From Thermoleophilia bacterium (GTDB lineage Bacteria > Actinomycetota > Thermoleophilia > Gaiellales > Gaiellaceae): a stretch of DNA of 23,683 nucleotides. The notes below the pieces were generated by a model. It was not told the DNA's origin. It was given only the letters and a program-made list of their open reading frames with translations, and made no database searches. Shown piece after piece: positions 1 to 6,798 of this stretch; the first letter of the stretch is position 1; each line of letters opens with the position of its first letter. The position numbers were made by a program, and so were the translations under genes. The stretch covers positions 1-23,683 of the forward strand of contig JABFWJ010000101.1 of the NCBI GenBank assembly GCA_013362295.1. Direction: 5' to 3'.

Positions 1-780
1 GGTGCGCAGGGGGTTGACGTTGACGTTCTGCAGAAGCAATCCCGAGCCGTTGAGCAGCACGGCGGCGACGATCAGCGGTGCGGCCGACGAGATGTCACCG
101 GGTATGTCGATGTCGAGCGGGGGCAGGCTCTCGACCGGCCAGACGCTCGCGCTGCGCTCGGTGCGCCGCAGCGGCACGCCGAGCGACTGCAGGATCCGCT
201 CGGTGTGGTCACGGGTCGGGTGCGGCTCGATCACGGTAGTCGGGCCGCTCCCCGCATAGAGGCCCGCGAGCAGGACGGCCGACTTCACCTGGGCGCTCGC
301 GACCGGCAGCTCGTAGGAAATGGCCTGCAAATCACCGCCTTCGATGCGAACCGGGGCATGGCCGTCAGTCGTCTCGATCCGCGCGCCCATCTGCCGCAGC
401 GGCGCGGCGGCCCGCTCGTGCGGGCGCATCGTCAGCGACTCGTCGCCGGTCAACTCGAAGCTCTCTCCCGCCTGGCCGACGAGCAGCCCGCAGAGCAGGC
501 GAAGGACGGTTCCTGCGTTGCCGCAGTCGATCGTCGCCGAGCGCAGCCCGCGCAGCCCGACCCCGCGGACGCGGAGGTCGTCGTCGCCGTTGTCGGTCAC
601 CTGCGCACCGAGTGTCCGCGCCGCGTCGACGGCGGACAAGGTGTCGGCGGCGCGGCCGAAGCCGCGGATGAGCGACTCCCCGTCCGCGACCGCGCCGAGC
701 AACACGGCACGCTGCGAGCTGCCCTTGTTCCCCGGCACGGCGGCGGCCCCGACGAGCGCCGCAGCTGGTTCGATCCTCAT
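1..780 (-). CDS. aroA: 3-phosphoshikimate 1-carboxyvinyltransferase (EPSP synthase), 3' end beyond window
   Basis: Transfers the enolpyruvyl group of PEP to shikimate-3-phosphate, the sixth step of the shikimate pathway, in the cytoplasm. The visible 260 residues are the N-terminal part; family members are about 430 residues, so the C-terminal part lies left of the window. Visible landmarks: the N-terminal PGNKGSSQRAVLL phosphate-binding stretch (residues 15-27), the CGNAGTVLRLL substrate loop, GDESLTMRP, and the ASAQVKSAVLLAGL segment followed by EPHPTRDHTERIL. The start ATG overlaps the tyrA stop as ATGA, so translation is probably coupled to tyrA. Odd point: the normal K-S-x-S of the first loop reads K-G-S-S here, losing the serine equivalent to E. 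coli Ser23. Family assignment is very secure; normal catalytic behaviour is not tested. Confidence 0.95.
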   Translation of the reverse strand, partial: MRIEPAAALVGAAAVPGNKGSSQRAVLLGAVADGESLIRGFGRAADTLSAVDAARTLGAQVTDNGDDDLRVRGVGLRGLRSATIDCGNAGTVLRLLCGLLVGQAGESFELTGDESLTMRPHERAAAPLRQMGARIETTDGHAPVRIEGGDLQAISYELPVASAQVKSAVLLAGLYAGSGPTTVIEPHPTRDHTERILQSLGVPLRRTERSASVWPVESLPPLDIDIPGDISSAAPLIVAAVLLNGSGLLLQNVNVNPLRT

Positions 781-1859
781 TCGTCGAGCACCGGTGAGAC
801 AACGACGCTGTACCCCTGCCGCTCGAGCAATGCGGCGGCGCGTTGCGCCTCGCCCTCGCCGCCGACGAGCACCTGCAGCGTGCCGCCGCGCTCCGGCGAC
901 ATGTGGTGCAGCTCGAAATCCTCGATGTTGATCCGCTCGGCGCCGAGCGCCTGCGTGATCGCCGCGAGCACGCCCGGGCGGTCGGAGATGTGCACGCGCA
1001 GCCGCTGCAGCGCCCCCGGGTCGGGGTACTCACGCTCGAGCATGCGCCGCCGGTTGGCCGACGCCTCCCCGATCCAGCGGGCGAGGAAGCCTGCGTCGCC
1101 CTGTTCGAGCGCCGCTTCGATCTGCTCGACGCGCCGGCGGTGCTCCGTCAAGGCGCCCCGGATCGCGTCCGCGTTGTCGAGGAAGATGTCGACCCAGATG
1201 CGGGGGTTCGCGCCCGCGACGCGCGTCATGTCACGCAGCGATCCGCCCGCATGCGCGAGCGGCTCGTGGCCTTCGACGCGCGCCTCGCCGGTCTGATTCG
1301 CGACGACGTTCGCGAGCACGTGCGGCACGTGGCTCGTCATCGCCACGAGCCGGTCGTGTGCGTCCGGATCGATGGCGACCGGCGTGGCGCCGACGTCGGA
1401 GACGAAGCCGTGCACGAGGCGATGGCGTTCCGCGTCAGTGTGCGTGACGGGTGTCAGGAACCAGGTCGCACCATCGAAGAGCGAGGCGGTCGCGTTCTCC
1501 GCCCCGCGCGACTCGGAGCCGCAGATCGGGTGTCCGCCGACGAAGCGCGGTGAGCCCGCCGCGGCCGCGACCACGCCCGCCTTCGTCGAGCCGACGTCCG
1601 TGACCGTGGCGTCCCCGGAGGCGCCGAGCACGGCGGCGACCTGCGCGGGCAGCTGGGCGATCGGCGCCGCGACCACGACGAGGTCGGCGTCCTGCACCGC
1701 GTCGGCGAGCGAAGGCACGCCCTCGAGCGCGCCGCGCTCGACCGCGGCCGCGAGCGCAGCCGGATCGATGTCCCAGCCGACGACGTCGTCGCCGCGCGCG
1801 CGGGCCGCGAGCGCGACGGACGCGCCCATCAGGCCGGTGCCGATGATTGCCAAACGCAC
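777..1859 (-). CDS. tyrA: prephenate dehydrogenase with C-terminal ACT domain
   Basis: Oxidative decarboxylation of prephenate to 4-hydroxyphenylpyruvate for tyrosine synthesis, using NAD(P)+. The 360-residue product opens with a Rossmann motif IGTGLMGASVALA (residues 6-18), then DVGSTK, the substrate-site GGHPICGSE, and TSHVPH, all typical of TyrA. Residues from about 285 to 360 (RVHISDRPGVLAAITQALG) form an ACT domain, which in relatives senses tyrosine for feedback inhibition. The GTG start is supported by the Rossmann motif beginning at once and by a TAGAGT box 6 nt before it, with no ribosome site, suggesting a leaderless mRNA. It lies 75 bp downstream of aroG and overlaps aroA by 4 nt, so tyrA-aroA is probably one transcript. 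Confidence 0.96.
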   Translation of the reverse strand: MRLAIIGTGLMGASVALAARARGDDVVGWDIDPAALAAAVERGALEGVPSLADAVQDADLVVVAAPIAQLPAQVAAVLGASGDATVTDVGSTKAGVVAAAAGSPRFVGGHPICGSESRGAENATASLFDGATWFLTPVTHTDAERHRLVHGFVSDVGATPVAIDPDAHDRLVAMTSHVPHVLANVVANQTGEARVEGHEPLAHAGGSLRDMTRVAGANPRIWVDIFLDNADAIRGALTEHRRRVEQIEAALEQGDAGFLARWIGEASANRRRMLEREYPDPGALQRLRVHISDRPGVLAAITQALGAERINIEDFELHHMSPERGGTLQVLVGGEGEAQRAAALLERQGYSVVVSPVLDE

Positions 1860-1865
1860 GGTGGC

Positions 1866-1871
1866 ACTCTA
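1866..1871 (-). promoter_or_regulatory. -10 box of a leaderless tyrA promoter
   Basis: TAGAGT on the minus strand, followed by exactly 6 nt and then the tyrA GTG. With the usual distance from -10 box to start point, transcription would begin at or next to the first base of the codon. No Shine-Dalgarno sequence and no clear -35 box are visible. Confidence 0.55.
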
Positions 1872-1888
1872 GGGACAACCGGCTGGGC

Positions 1889-1921
1889 CGAATCTGATTC
1901 GGCGCAGCCGAACCAGATTCG
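1889..1921 (-). repeat. dispersed intergenic palindrome, copy 1 (possible terminator, aroG-tyrA gap)
   Basis: Two 15-nt arms (1889-1903 and 1907-1921) around a 3-nt loop. They differ at one position, which becomes a G-U pair in minus-strand RNA but an A-C mismatch in plus-strand RNA. It starts 14 nt after the aroG stop. A near-identical copy occurs at 15379-15411; over about 32 nt the two differ at one base (1897-1928 versus the matching stretch of copy 2). No U-run follows, so it is not a classical intrinsic terminator. It also abuts the putative tyrA promoter. Confidence 0.7.
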
Positions 1922-1934
1922 AGCCCTCGGGTTT

Positions 1935-3296
1935 TCAGCGCGGCGCCTGCCGCATCAGCTCGGCCAGGCGGAACGCGAGGTCGAGCGACTGCCGTGCGTT
2001 GAGGCGCGGGTCGAGCAGCGTCTGGTAGCGCGTCGAGAGATGCTCCTCGAGCACGTCGTCGGCGCCGCCGAGGCACTCCGTCACGTTCTCTCCGGTGAAC
2101 TCGAGATGCACGCCGCCGGGCCACACGCCGACCTCCCAGCACGCGGTGAAGAAGCCCTCGAGCTCGTCCATGATCGCGTCGAAGCGGCGCGTCTTCACGC
2201 CCTCCGCCGTGCGAATCCCGTTGCCGTGCATCGGGTCGGACGCCCACAGGACGGGGTGACCCTCCTCCTTGATCGCGCGCAGCAGCGGCGGCAGGAGCTC
2301 GCGCACGTGCTCGGCGCCCATGCGCGCATAGAAGGTCAGCCGGCCGGGCACGTGCAGCGGGTTCAGGCGCTCGGCCAGCTCGACCACTTCGGCGCCGGTC
2401 GCCGTGGGCCCGATCTTCACGCCGATCGGGTTGTGCACGCCGGAGAAGAACTCGACGTGCGCGCCGTCGGGCTGACGTGTGCGCTCGCCGATCCAGAGGA
2501 GATGGGCCGAGCAGTCGTACCAGTCGCCCGTGAGCGAGTCCCTCCGGGTGAGTCCTTCCTCGTAGTCGAGCAGCAGCCCCTCGTGGCTGGTGTAGACGTC
2601 GACCTCGTGCAGGCGGCGCTCCGCGGTCAGATCGATCCCGCACGCCGCCATGAACGCGAGCGCGCGCTCGATCTCGTTGGCGAGGATGTCGTACCGGCGC
2701 CCCTCGGGCGAGGACGCGACAAAGTCCTTGTTCCAGAGATGCACCTGTGTCAGGTCGGCATAACCGCCCTTCGTGAACGCGCGCAGCAGGTTGAGCGTCG
2801 CCGCCGACTGGTTGTACCCCTCGACCATCCGGCGCGGATCCGGCACGCGCGCCTCGGCGGTCCGGGCGTCGTCGTGGACCATGTGGCCGCGGAAGCTCGG
2901 GCTCTCCTCGTCGCCGACGCGCTCGAACGGCTCGGAGCGCGGCTTGGTGAACTGCCCGGCGATCCGGCCCAGCTTCACGACGGGGAGCGTCGCGCCGTAC
3001 GTCAGCACGGCGGACATCTGCAGCATGATCTTCAGCTTCTCGCGGATGCGCTGCGTCGAGAGCTCGTTGAAGGACTCGACGCAGTCGCCGGCCTGGAGCA
3101 GGAAGGCCCGGCCGTCGATCGCCTTGGCGAGGTTCTCGCGCAGGTCGCGGGCCTCGCCGGCGAAGACGAGCGGCGGGCTCGCCTGCAGCCGCTCGAGGGC
3201 CGCCGCCGCGGCGGCCGCGTCGGGCCACTCCGGCTGCTGGAGCGCCGAGCGCTCGCGCCAGGAGGAAGGCGACCAGGTGGAAGACGTCACAGTCAC
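1935..3296 (-). CDS. aroG: class II 3-deoxy-7-phosphoheptulonate (DAHP) synthase
   Basis: Condenses PEP and erythrose-4-phosphate, the committed first step of aromatic amino acid synthesis. The product matches the plant/mycobacterial class II family: LLQAGDCVESF, AGQFTKPRS, HMVHDDARTAEARVPDP, LNLLRAFTKGGYAD, VKIGPTAT, LWASDPMHGNGI and HLEFTGENVTECLGG appear in the family order. I start it at GTG 3296 (453 residues); the frame is open to 3437, but the extra 47 residues look unlike family N-termini, while residues after GTG lead into the usual QPEWPD region. A TACACT box lies 7 nt before this GTG and there is no ribosome site, again fitting a leaderless message; GTG 3290 is an alternative. It is divergent from trpS and followed by tyrA and aroA. 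The mycobacterial homologue is named aroG; the symbol is by analogy. Confidence 0.95.
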   Translation of the reverse strand: MTVTSSTWSPSSWRERSALQQPEWPDAAAAAAALERLQASPPLVFAGEARDLRENLAKAIDGRAFLLQAGDCVESFNELSTQRIREKLKIMLQMSAVLTYGATLPVVKLGRIAGQFTKPRSEPFERVGDEESPSFRGHMVHDDARTAEARVPDPRRMVEGYNQSAATLNLLRAFTKGGYADLTQVHLWNKDFVASSPEGRRYDILANEIERALAFMAACGIDLTAERRLHEVDVYTSHEGLLLDYEEGLTRRDSLTGDWYDCSAHLLWIGERTRQPDGAHVEFFSGVHNPIGVKIGPTATGAEVVELAERLNPLHVPGRLTFYARMGAEHVRELLPPLLRAIKEEGHPVLWASDPMHGNGIRTAEGVKTRRFDAIMDELEGFFTACWEVGVWPGGVHLEFTGENVTECLGGADDVLEEHLSTRYQTLLDPRLNARQSLDLAFRLAELMRQAPR

Positions 3297-3303
3297 TGCA
3301 ACC

Positions 3304-3309
3304 AGTGTA
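3304..3309 (-). promoter_or_regulatory. -10 box of a leaderless aroG promoter
   Basis: TACACT on the minus strand, 7 nt upstream of the GTG at 3296. It defines the preferred start of the DAHP synthase, because transcripts from it would exclude the upstream in-frame codons. Confidence 0.55.
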
Positions 3310-3380
3310 GAGGCCGTTTTCTCGTCTATCCTTCGGCCGTGACCTTCGCCTCCCGCACTCGCTGGTCGTGGCCCTGCGGG

Positions 3381-3410
3381 CGAGGCGGAGGCCTGCAGTA
3401 GGCCGCCTCG
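3381..3410 (+). other. GC-rich hairpin in the trpS upstream region
   Basis: CGAGGC-GGA-GGCC pairs with GGCC-GCCTCG across the 7-nt loop TGCAGTA, giving 10 G-C-rich pairs with a 3-nt bulge. It lies 37 nt before the trpS ribosome site in the aroG-trpS divergent gap (3297-3458). No U-run follows, and I see no T-box or Trp-codon leader peptide. It might be a leader structure or a DNA operator; the role is unknown. Confidence 0.35.
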
Positions 3411-3458
3411 TCCGCTGATCCGACCCGGCGTACACACGACCCTCCCGAGGTGACCTCA

Positions 3459-4442
3459 ATGCGCGTCTTCTCCGGCATCCAAGCCACCGGCGAAAAACAC
3501 ATCGGCAACTACATCGGCGCCATGCGGAACTACGCGGCGACCCAGGACGAGGGCGATGCCGACTTCTGCATCGTCGACCTGCACTCGATCACGGTCGACT
3601 ACGACCCCCAGGACCTGCACGACCGCACACTCGATCTGGCGGCCCTGCTCTACGCCGTCGGGCTCGAGCCCGACCGCTGCACGCTCTTCCTCCAGAGTCA
3701 CGTCAGCGGGCACGCCGAGGCGGCCTGGCTGCTCTCGGCCGTCACCGGGTTCGGGCAACTCGGCCGCATGACCCAGTTCAAGGAGAAGGGCGAAGGCAAG
3801 GAGTTCGTCTCCGCCGGCCTGTTCACGTATCCCGTGCTGATGGCGGGCGACATCCTGCTCTACCAGACCGACATCGTTCCGGTCGGCGACGACCAGCGGC
3901 AGCACATCGAGCTCGCGCGCGACCTGGCGGAGCGCTTCAACTCGCGCTACGGCGAGCTGTTCAAGGTGCCCCGGGGCGTCTTTCCGGAGATCGGCGCGCG
4001 GATCATGGACCTCCAGGAGCCGACGAACAAGATGTCGACGACGGGGGGCACGCAGCAGGGAACGGTGCTCGTGCTCGACCCGCCCGACGTGATCCGCAGG
4101 AAGTTCAAGACGGCGGTCACCGACTCGGGACGTGAGGTGCGGTACCTACCCGACGAGAAGCCCGGCGTGTCGAACCTGATCGAGATCTTCTCGGTGGCGA
4201 CGAGCATGCCGATCGCCGACGTCGAGGCCGCCTACGACGGTCGCGGGTACGGCGACCTGAAGGGCGACGTCGGCGAGGCGGTCGTCGAGCTGTTCCGGCC
4301 GGTGCAGGAGAAGTACGCAGAGCTGCGGCCCGACGAGGGCGAGCTGCGGCGGCGGCTGCACGTTGGTGCGGAAAAGGCCCGAGAGACGTCGGCCCCCACA
4401 CTCGAAGCGATGTACCGGCGGATGGGGTTCGTGCGGCCGTAG
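3459..4442 (+). CDS. trpS: tryptophanyl-tRNA synthetase
   Basis: Charges tRNA-Trp with tryptophan; class I aminoacyl-tRNA synthetase. The 327-residue product has RVFSGIQATGEKHIGNYIGA (HIGH-type motif HIGN) at the N-terminus, FCIVDLHSITVDYDP, GFGQLGRMTQFKEK, LFTYPVLMAGDILLYQ, VPVGDDQRQHIELARD and SNLIEIFSV, all typical of TrpRS. The KMSKS loop reads KMSTT, so the second lysine is replaced by threonine. ATG 3459 is chosen over GTG 3450 because CCGAGG ends 8 nt before it. It stands divergent from aroG and next to tyrA and aroA, grouping tryptophan use with aromatic synthesis. The next plus-strand gene begins 48 bp later. Confidence 0.97.
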   Translation: MRVFSGIQATGEKHIGNYIGAMRNYAATQDEGDADFCIVDLHSITVDYDPQDLHDRTLDLAALLYAVGLEPDRCTLFLQSHVSGHAEAAWLLSAVTGFGQLGRMTQFKEKGEGKEFVSAGLFTYPVLMAGDILLYQTDIVPVGDDQRQHIELARDLAERFNSRYGELFKVPRGVFPEIGARIMDLQEPTNKMSTTGGTQQGTVLVLDPPDVIRRKFKTAVTDSGREVRYLPDEKPGVSNLIEIFSVATSMPIADVEAAYDGRGYGDLKGDVGEAVVELFRPVQEKYAELRPDEGELRRRLHVGAEKARETSAPTLEAMYRRMGFVRP

Positions 4443-4490
4443 GCGGGTACGACCCGAGGAGTCAGTCGAGACACTCCGAGGGGGGACGAA

Positions 4491-6611
4491 ATGAGACGAG
4501 CGGGCCTGTTGCTGGCCGCCGCGTGCATCGCCGCCGTCGCCGCCTTCAGCTCCCAGGGCGCGGACACCGCGACGAGAGCGACGTCGTGCAGCTTCCGGAA
4601 CGGGATCCAGCACGTGGTGTACCTGCAGTTCGACAACACCCATTTCCGGCGCGACAGGCCGAACGTCGCGTCCGACCTCGAGCAGATGCCGCACCTGCTC
4701 GGCTTTCTCCGGTCGAACGGCACGCTCTTCACGAACGACCACACGATCCTGATCTCGCACACCGCGGGCGGGATCCTCGCGTCGCTCACCGGCCTCTACC
4801 CGGACCGAAACGGGCAGACAGTCTCCAACTCGTACGGGTTCTACGGCTCGAACGGCGCGACCTCGTTCTCCTCGTCGTTCAAGTACTGGACCGACCAGGT
4901 GGAGGCGACGCTCGATCCGCTGCCGAACATGATCACGCTCGGCAAGAAGACGACGCCGGCACCGTGGGTCCCGTACACGCGCGCCGGGTGTGACTTCGGC
5001 GGGGTCGGCACCGCGAACATCGAGCTCGAGAACACCGCCACGAACGCGACGGGAGACATGACGCGCGTCTTCGGTACGGGGTCGCCCGAGTGGAACGAGG
5101 CACAGGCGTCGCCCGGGAAGGCGCAGGCCGACTTCGTCGGCATCGCGATCCACTGCTCACAGGCTTCGACGAGCCACTGTGCCGGGAGCGCGAACGCGAA
5201 GGCCGACTCCCTGCCGGACGAGCCCGGCGGCTACGCAGGCTTCAAGGCGCTCTTCGGCGCCAAGTACGTCGACCCTGCGATCACGGGCGGGAACGCCTGC
5301 GTGCCCGACACGGCCGGGCAGCCGATCGCCGATCCGGCCGGCAACTGCGGGTTCCCCGGCTTCGACGGGATGCTCGCGAAGAACACGCTCGGCTACATCG
5401 CACAGATGCAGGAGAACGGCGTACCCGTCACCTACGGCTACATCTCGGATGCGCACGACGTGCACACGCCGGATCCGAAGGCGAACACCTTCCGCTCGGC
5501 GGCCAACGGGCCGGGCGAAGCCGGTTTCGTCGCGCAGTTGAAGAGCTATGACGACGCGTTCAACGCGTTCTTCACGAACCTCGCGGCGCACGGCATCGAC
5601 AAGTCGAACACCCTGTTCGTCGTCACGGTCGACGAGGGCGACCACTTCGCGGGCGGGATCGGGACGCCGCAATCCGACGGAACGCTTGCCTACACCCACA
5701 CGAACTGTGCAACGGCGACCTGCCCGCCGAACCAGCTCGGAGAGGTGAACGGCAATCTCGCAGCATTGCTGCCGGCGGGCGAGCCGCCGTTCGCCGTGCA
5801 TCCCGACGATGCCCCGACCGTCTACGTCGCCGGCAACCCGCCGCGCACCGACGCGTCCGTGCGCAAGCTCGAGCGCGACGTCGGGGCGCTCAGCGTCAAT
5901 AACCCGTACAGCGGCAAGGCGGTGCCGCTGACAGTCGCGCTCGCCGATCCGATCGAGATGAGGGCGCTCCACATGGTGAACGCCGATCCGGCGAGGACGC
6001 CGACCTTCACGCTCTTTGCGAACGCGGACTTCTTCCTCACGACGTCGAATCCGCCGTGCGGAGGCAATCCGTGCGTCGCGCCCGGCTTCGCGTGGAACCA
6101 CGGCGACGTCCAGGAAGAGATCGGCAACACGTGGGCGGGATTCGTCGGGCCCGGCGTGACCAGGCGCGGCGTCGACGCGAAGACCTGGACCGACCACACC
6201 AACCTGCGGCCCACGATCCTGTCGCTGCTCGGATTGAAGGACGACTACCTGCCCGACGGGCGCGTGCTCATGGAGACGCTGACGCCGAAGGCGACGCCCG
6301 TGAACCTGAAGGGGAAGACGGCGCGGAAGCTCGCCGTGCTGTACGAGCAGCTGAATGCGTCGTTCGGTGCGTTCTCGACGGCGACGCTGGCCTCCGCTAC
6401 GACAGCGATCGCCGGCGACGACGCGACCTACGCATCCCGTTCGGCGCAGCTCGCGAAGCTGATCGCGCAGCGAAACTTCGTCGCCGGGAAGATCAAGACC
6501 GCGCTGGGTCGCGCGACGTTCCAGGGGAAGGCGATTCCGGCCAAGTCGGCCGCGAAGTGGCTCGCTCAGGGAACGGCCATCCTCAAGAGCGCGAAGGCGC
6601 TGCCGAAGTAG
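4491..6611 (+). CDS. secreted alkaline-phosphatase-superfamily phosphoesterase, tandem copy A
   Basis: A 706-residue exported protein. Residues 1-24 form a Sec signal peptide (MRR, then a hydrophobic stretch). The core has the layout of the alkaline phosphatase/nucleotide pyrophosphatase superfamily: first metal aspartate in VVYLQFDN (D48), then SHTAGGILASLTGLYPDRNG, in which T91 aligns with the nucleophile of nucleotide pyrophosphatases; YISDAHDVH and VTVDEGDHF supply further Asp/His ligands, and AWNHGD plus TWTDHTNLRPTILSLLGL close the domain. The last 110 or so residues look like a separate helical region. Several cysteines fit an extracytoplasmic protein. A strong GAGGGGGG ribosome site precedes ATG. 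A close paralogue follows 187 bp downstream. The substrate (phosphodiester, phosphonate or other) cannot be told from sequence. Confidence 0.88.
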   Translation: MRRAGLLLAAACIAAVAAFSSQGADTATRATSCSFRNGIQHVVYLQFDNTHFRRDRPNVASDLEQMPHLLGFLRSNGTLFTNDHTILISHTAGGILASLTGLYPDRNGQTVSNSYGFYGSNGATSFSSSFKYWTDQVEATLDPLPNMITLGKKTTPAPWVPYTRAGCDFGGVGTANIELENTATNATGDMTRVFGTGSPEWNEAQASPGKAQADFVGIAIHCSQASTSHCAGSANAKADSLPDEPGGYAGFKALFGAKYVDPAITGGNACVPDTAGQPIADPAGNCGFPGFDGMLAKNTLGYIAQMQENGVPVTYGYISDAHDVHTPDPKANTFRSAANGPGEAGFVAQLKSYDDAFNAFFTNLAAHGIDKSNTLFVVTVDEGDHFAGGIGTPQSDGTLAYTHTNCATATCPPNQLGEVNGNLAALLPAGEPPFAVHPDDAPTVYVAGNPPRTDASVRKLERDVGALSVNNPYSGKAVPLTVALADPIEMRALHMVNADPARTPTFTLFANADFFLTTSNPPCGGNPCVAPGFAWNHGDVQEEIGNTWAGFVGPGVTRRGVDAKTWTDHTNLRPTILSLLGLKDDYLPDGRVLMETLTPKATPVNLKGKTARKLAVLYEQLNASFGAFSTATLASATTAIAGDDATYASRSAQLAKLIAQRNFVAGKIKTALGRATFQGKAIPAKSAAKWLAQGTAILKSAKALPK

Positions 6612-6798
6612 GCCCAGGCCGGAACGACGTAGAGTCGCCCCGACCGGTTACTCCAACGGAGGGGGCATCGAATCTGCGAAGCGCGGGCGAACTCGGGCGG
6701 GCACGACTTCGTCACCGAATCGTCGGGGATCGGTCGCCCCTCACTCCAAACCCGCGGCGTAGCGTCGCCGTGAAACCGCCACGTACGAAGGGGGAACG

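Noticed and set aside
2040..3401. 453-codon plus-strand frame opposite aroG
   Set aside because: Antisense shadow of the class II DAHP synthase; no family motif.
1435..3459. Long open minus-strand frame overlapping aroG and tyrA
   Set aside because: Arginine/proline-rich shadow of the two real genes in another frame; common in high-GC DNA. Only its short stretch over the palindrome is shared with the copy-2 region.
6640..6700. GGAGGGGGC followed by text resembling a decayed gene start between the two phosphoesterases
   Set aside because: Slight similarity to the region before copy A, but no start codon or coding signal follows; too weak to call a duplication remnant.
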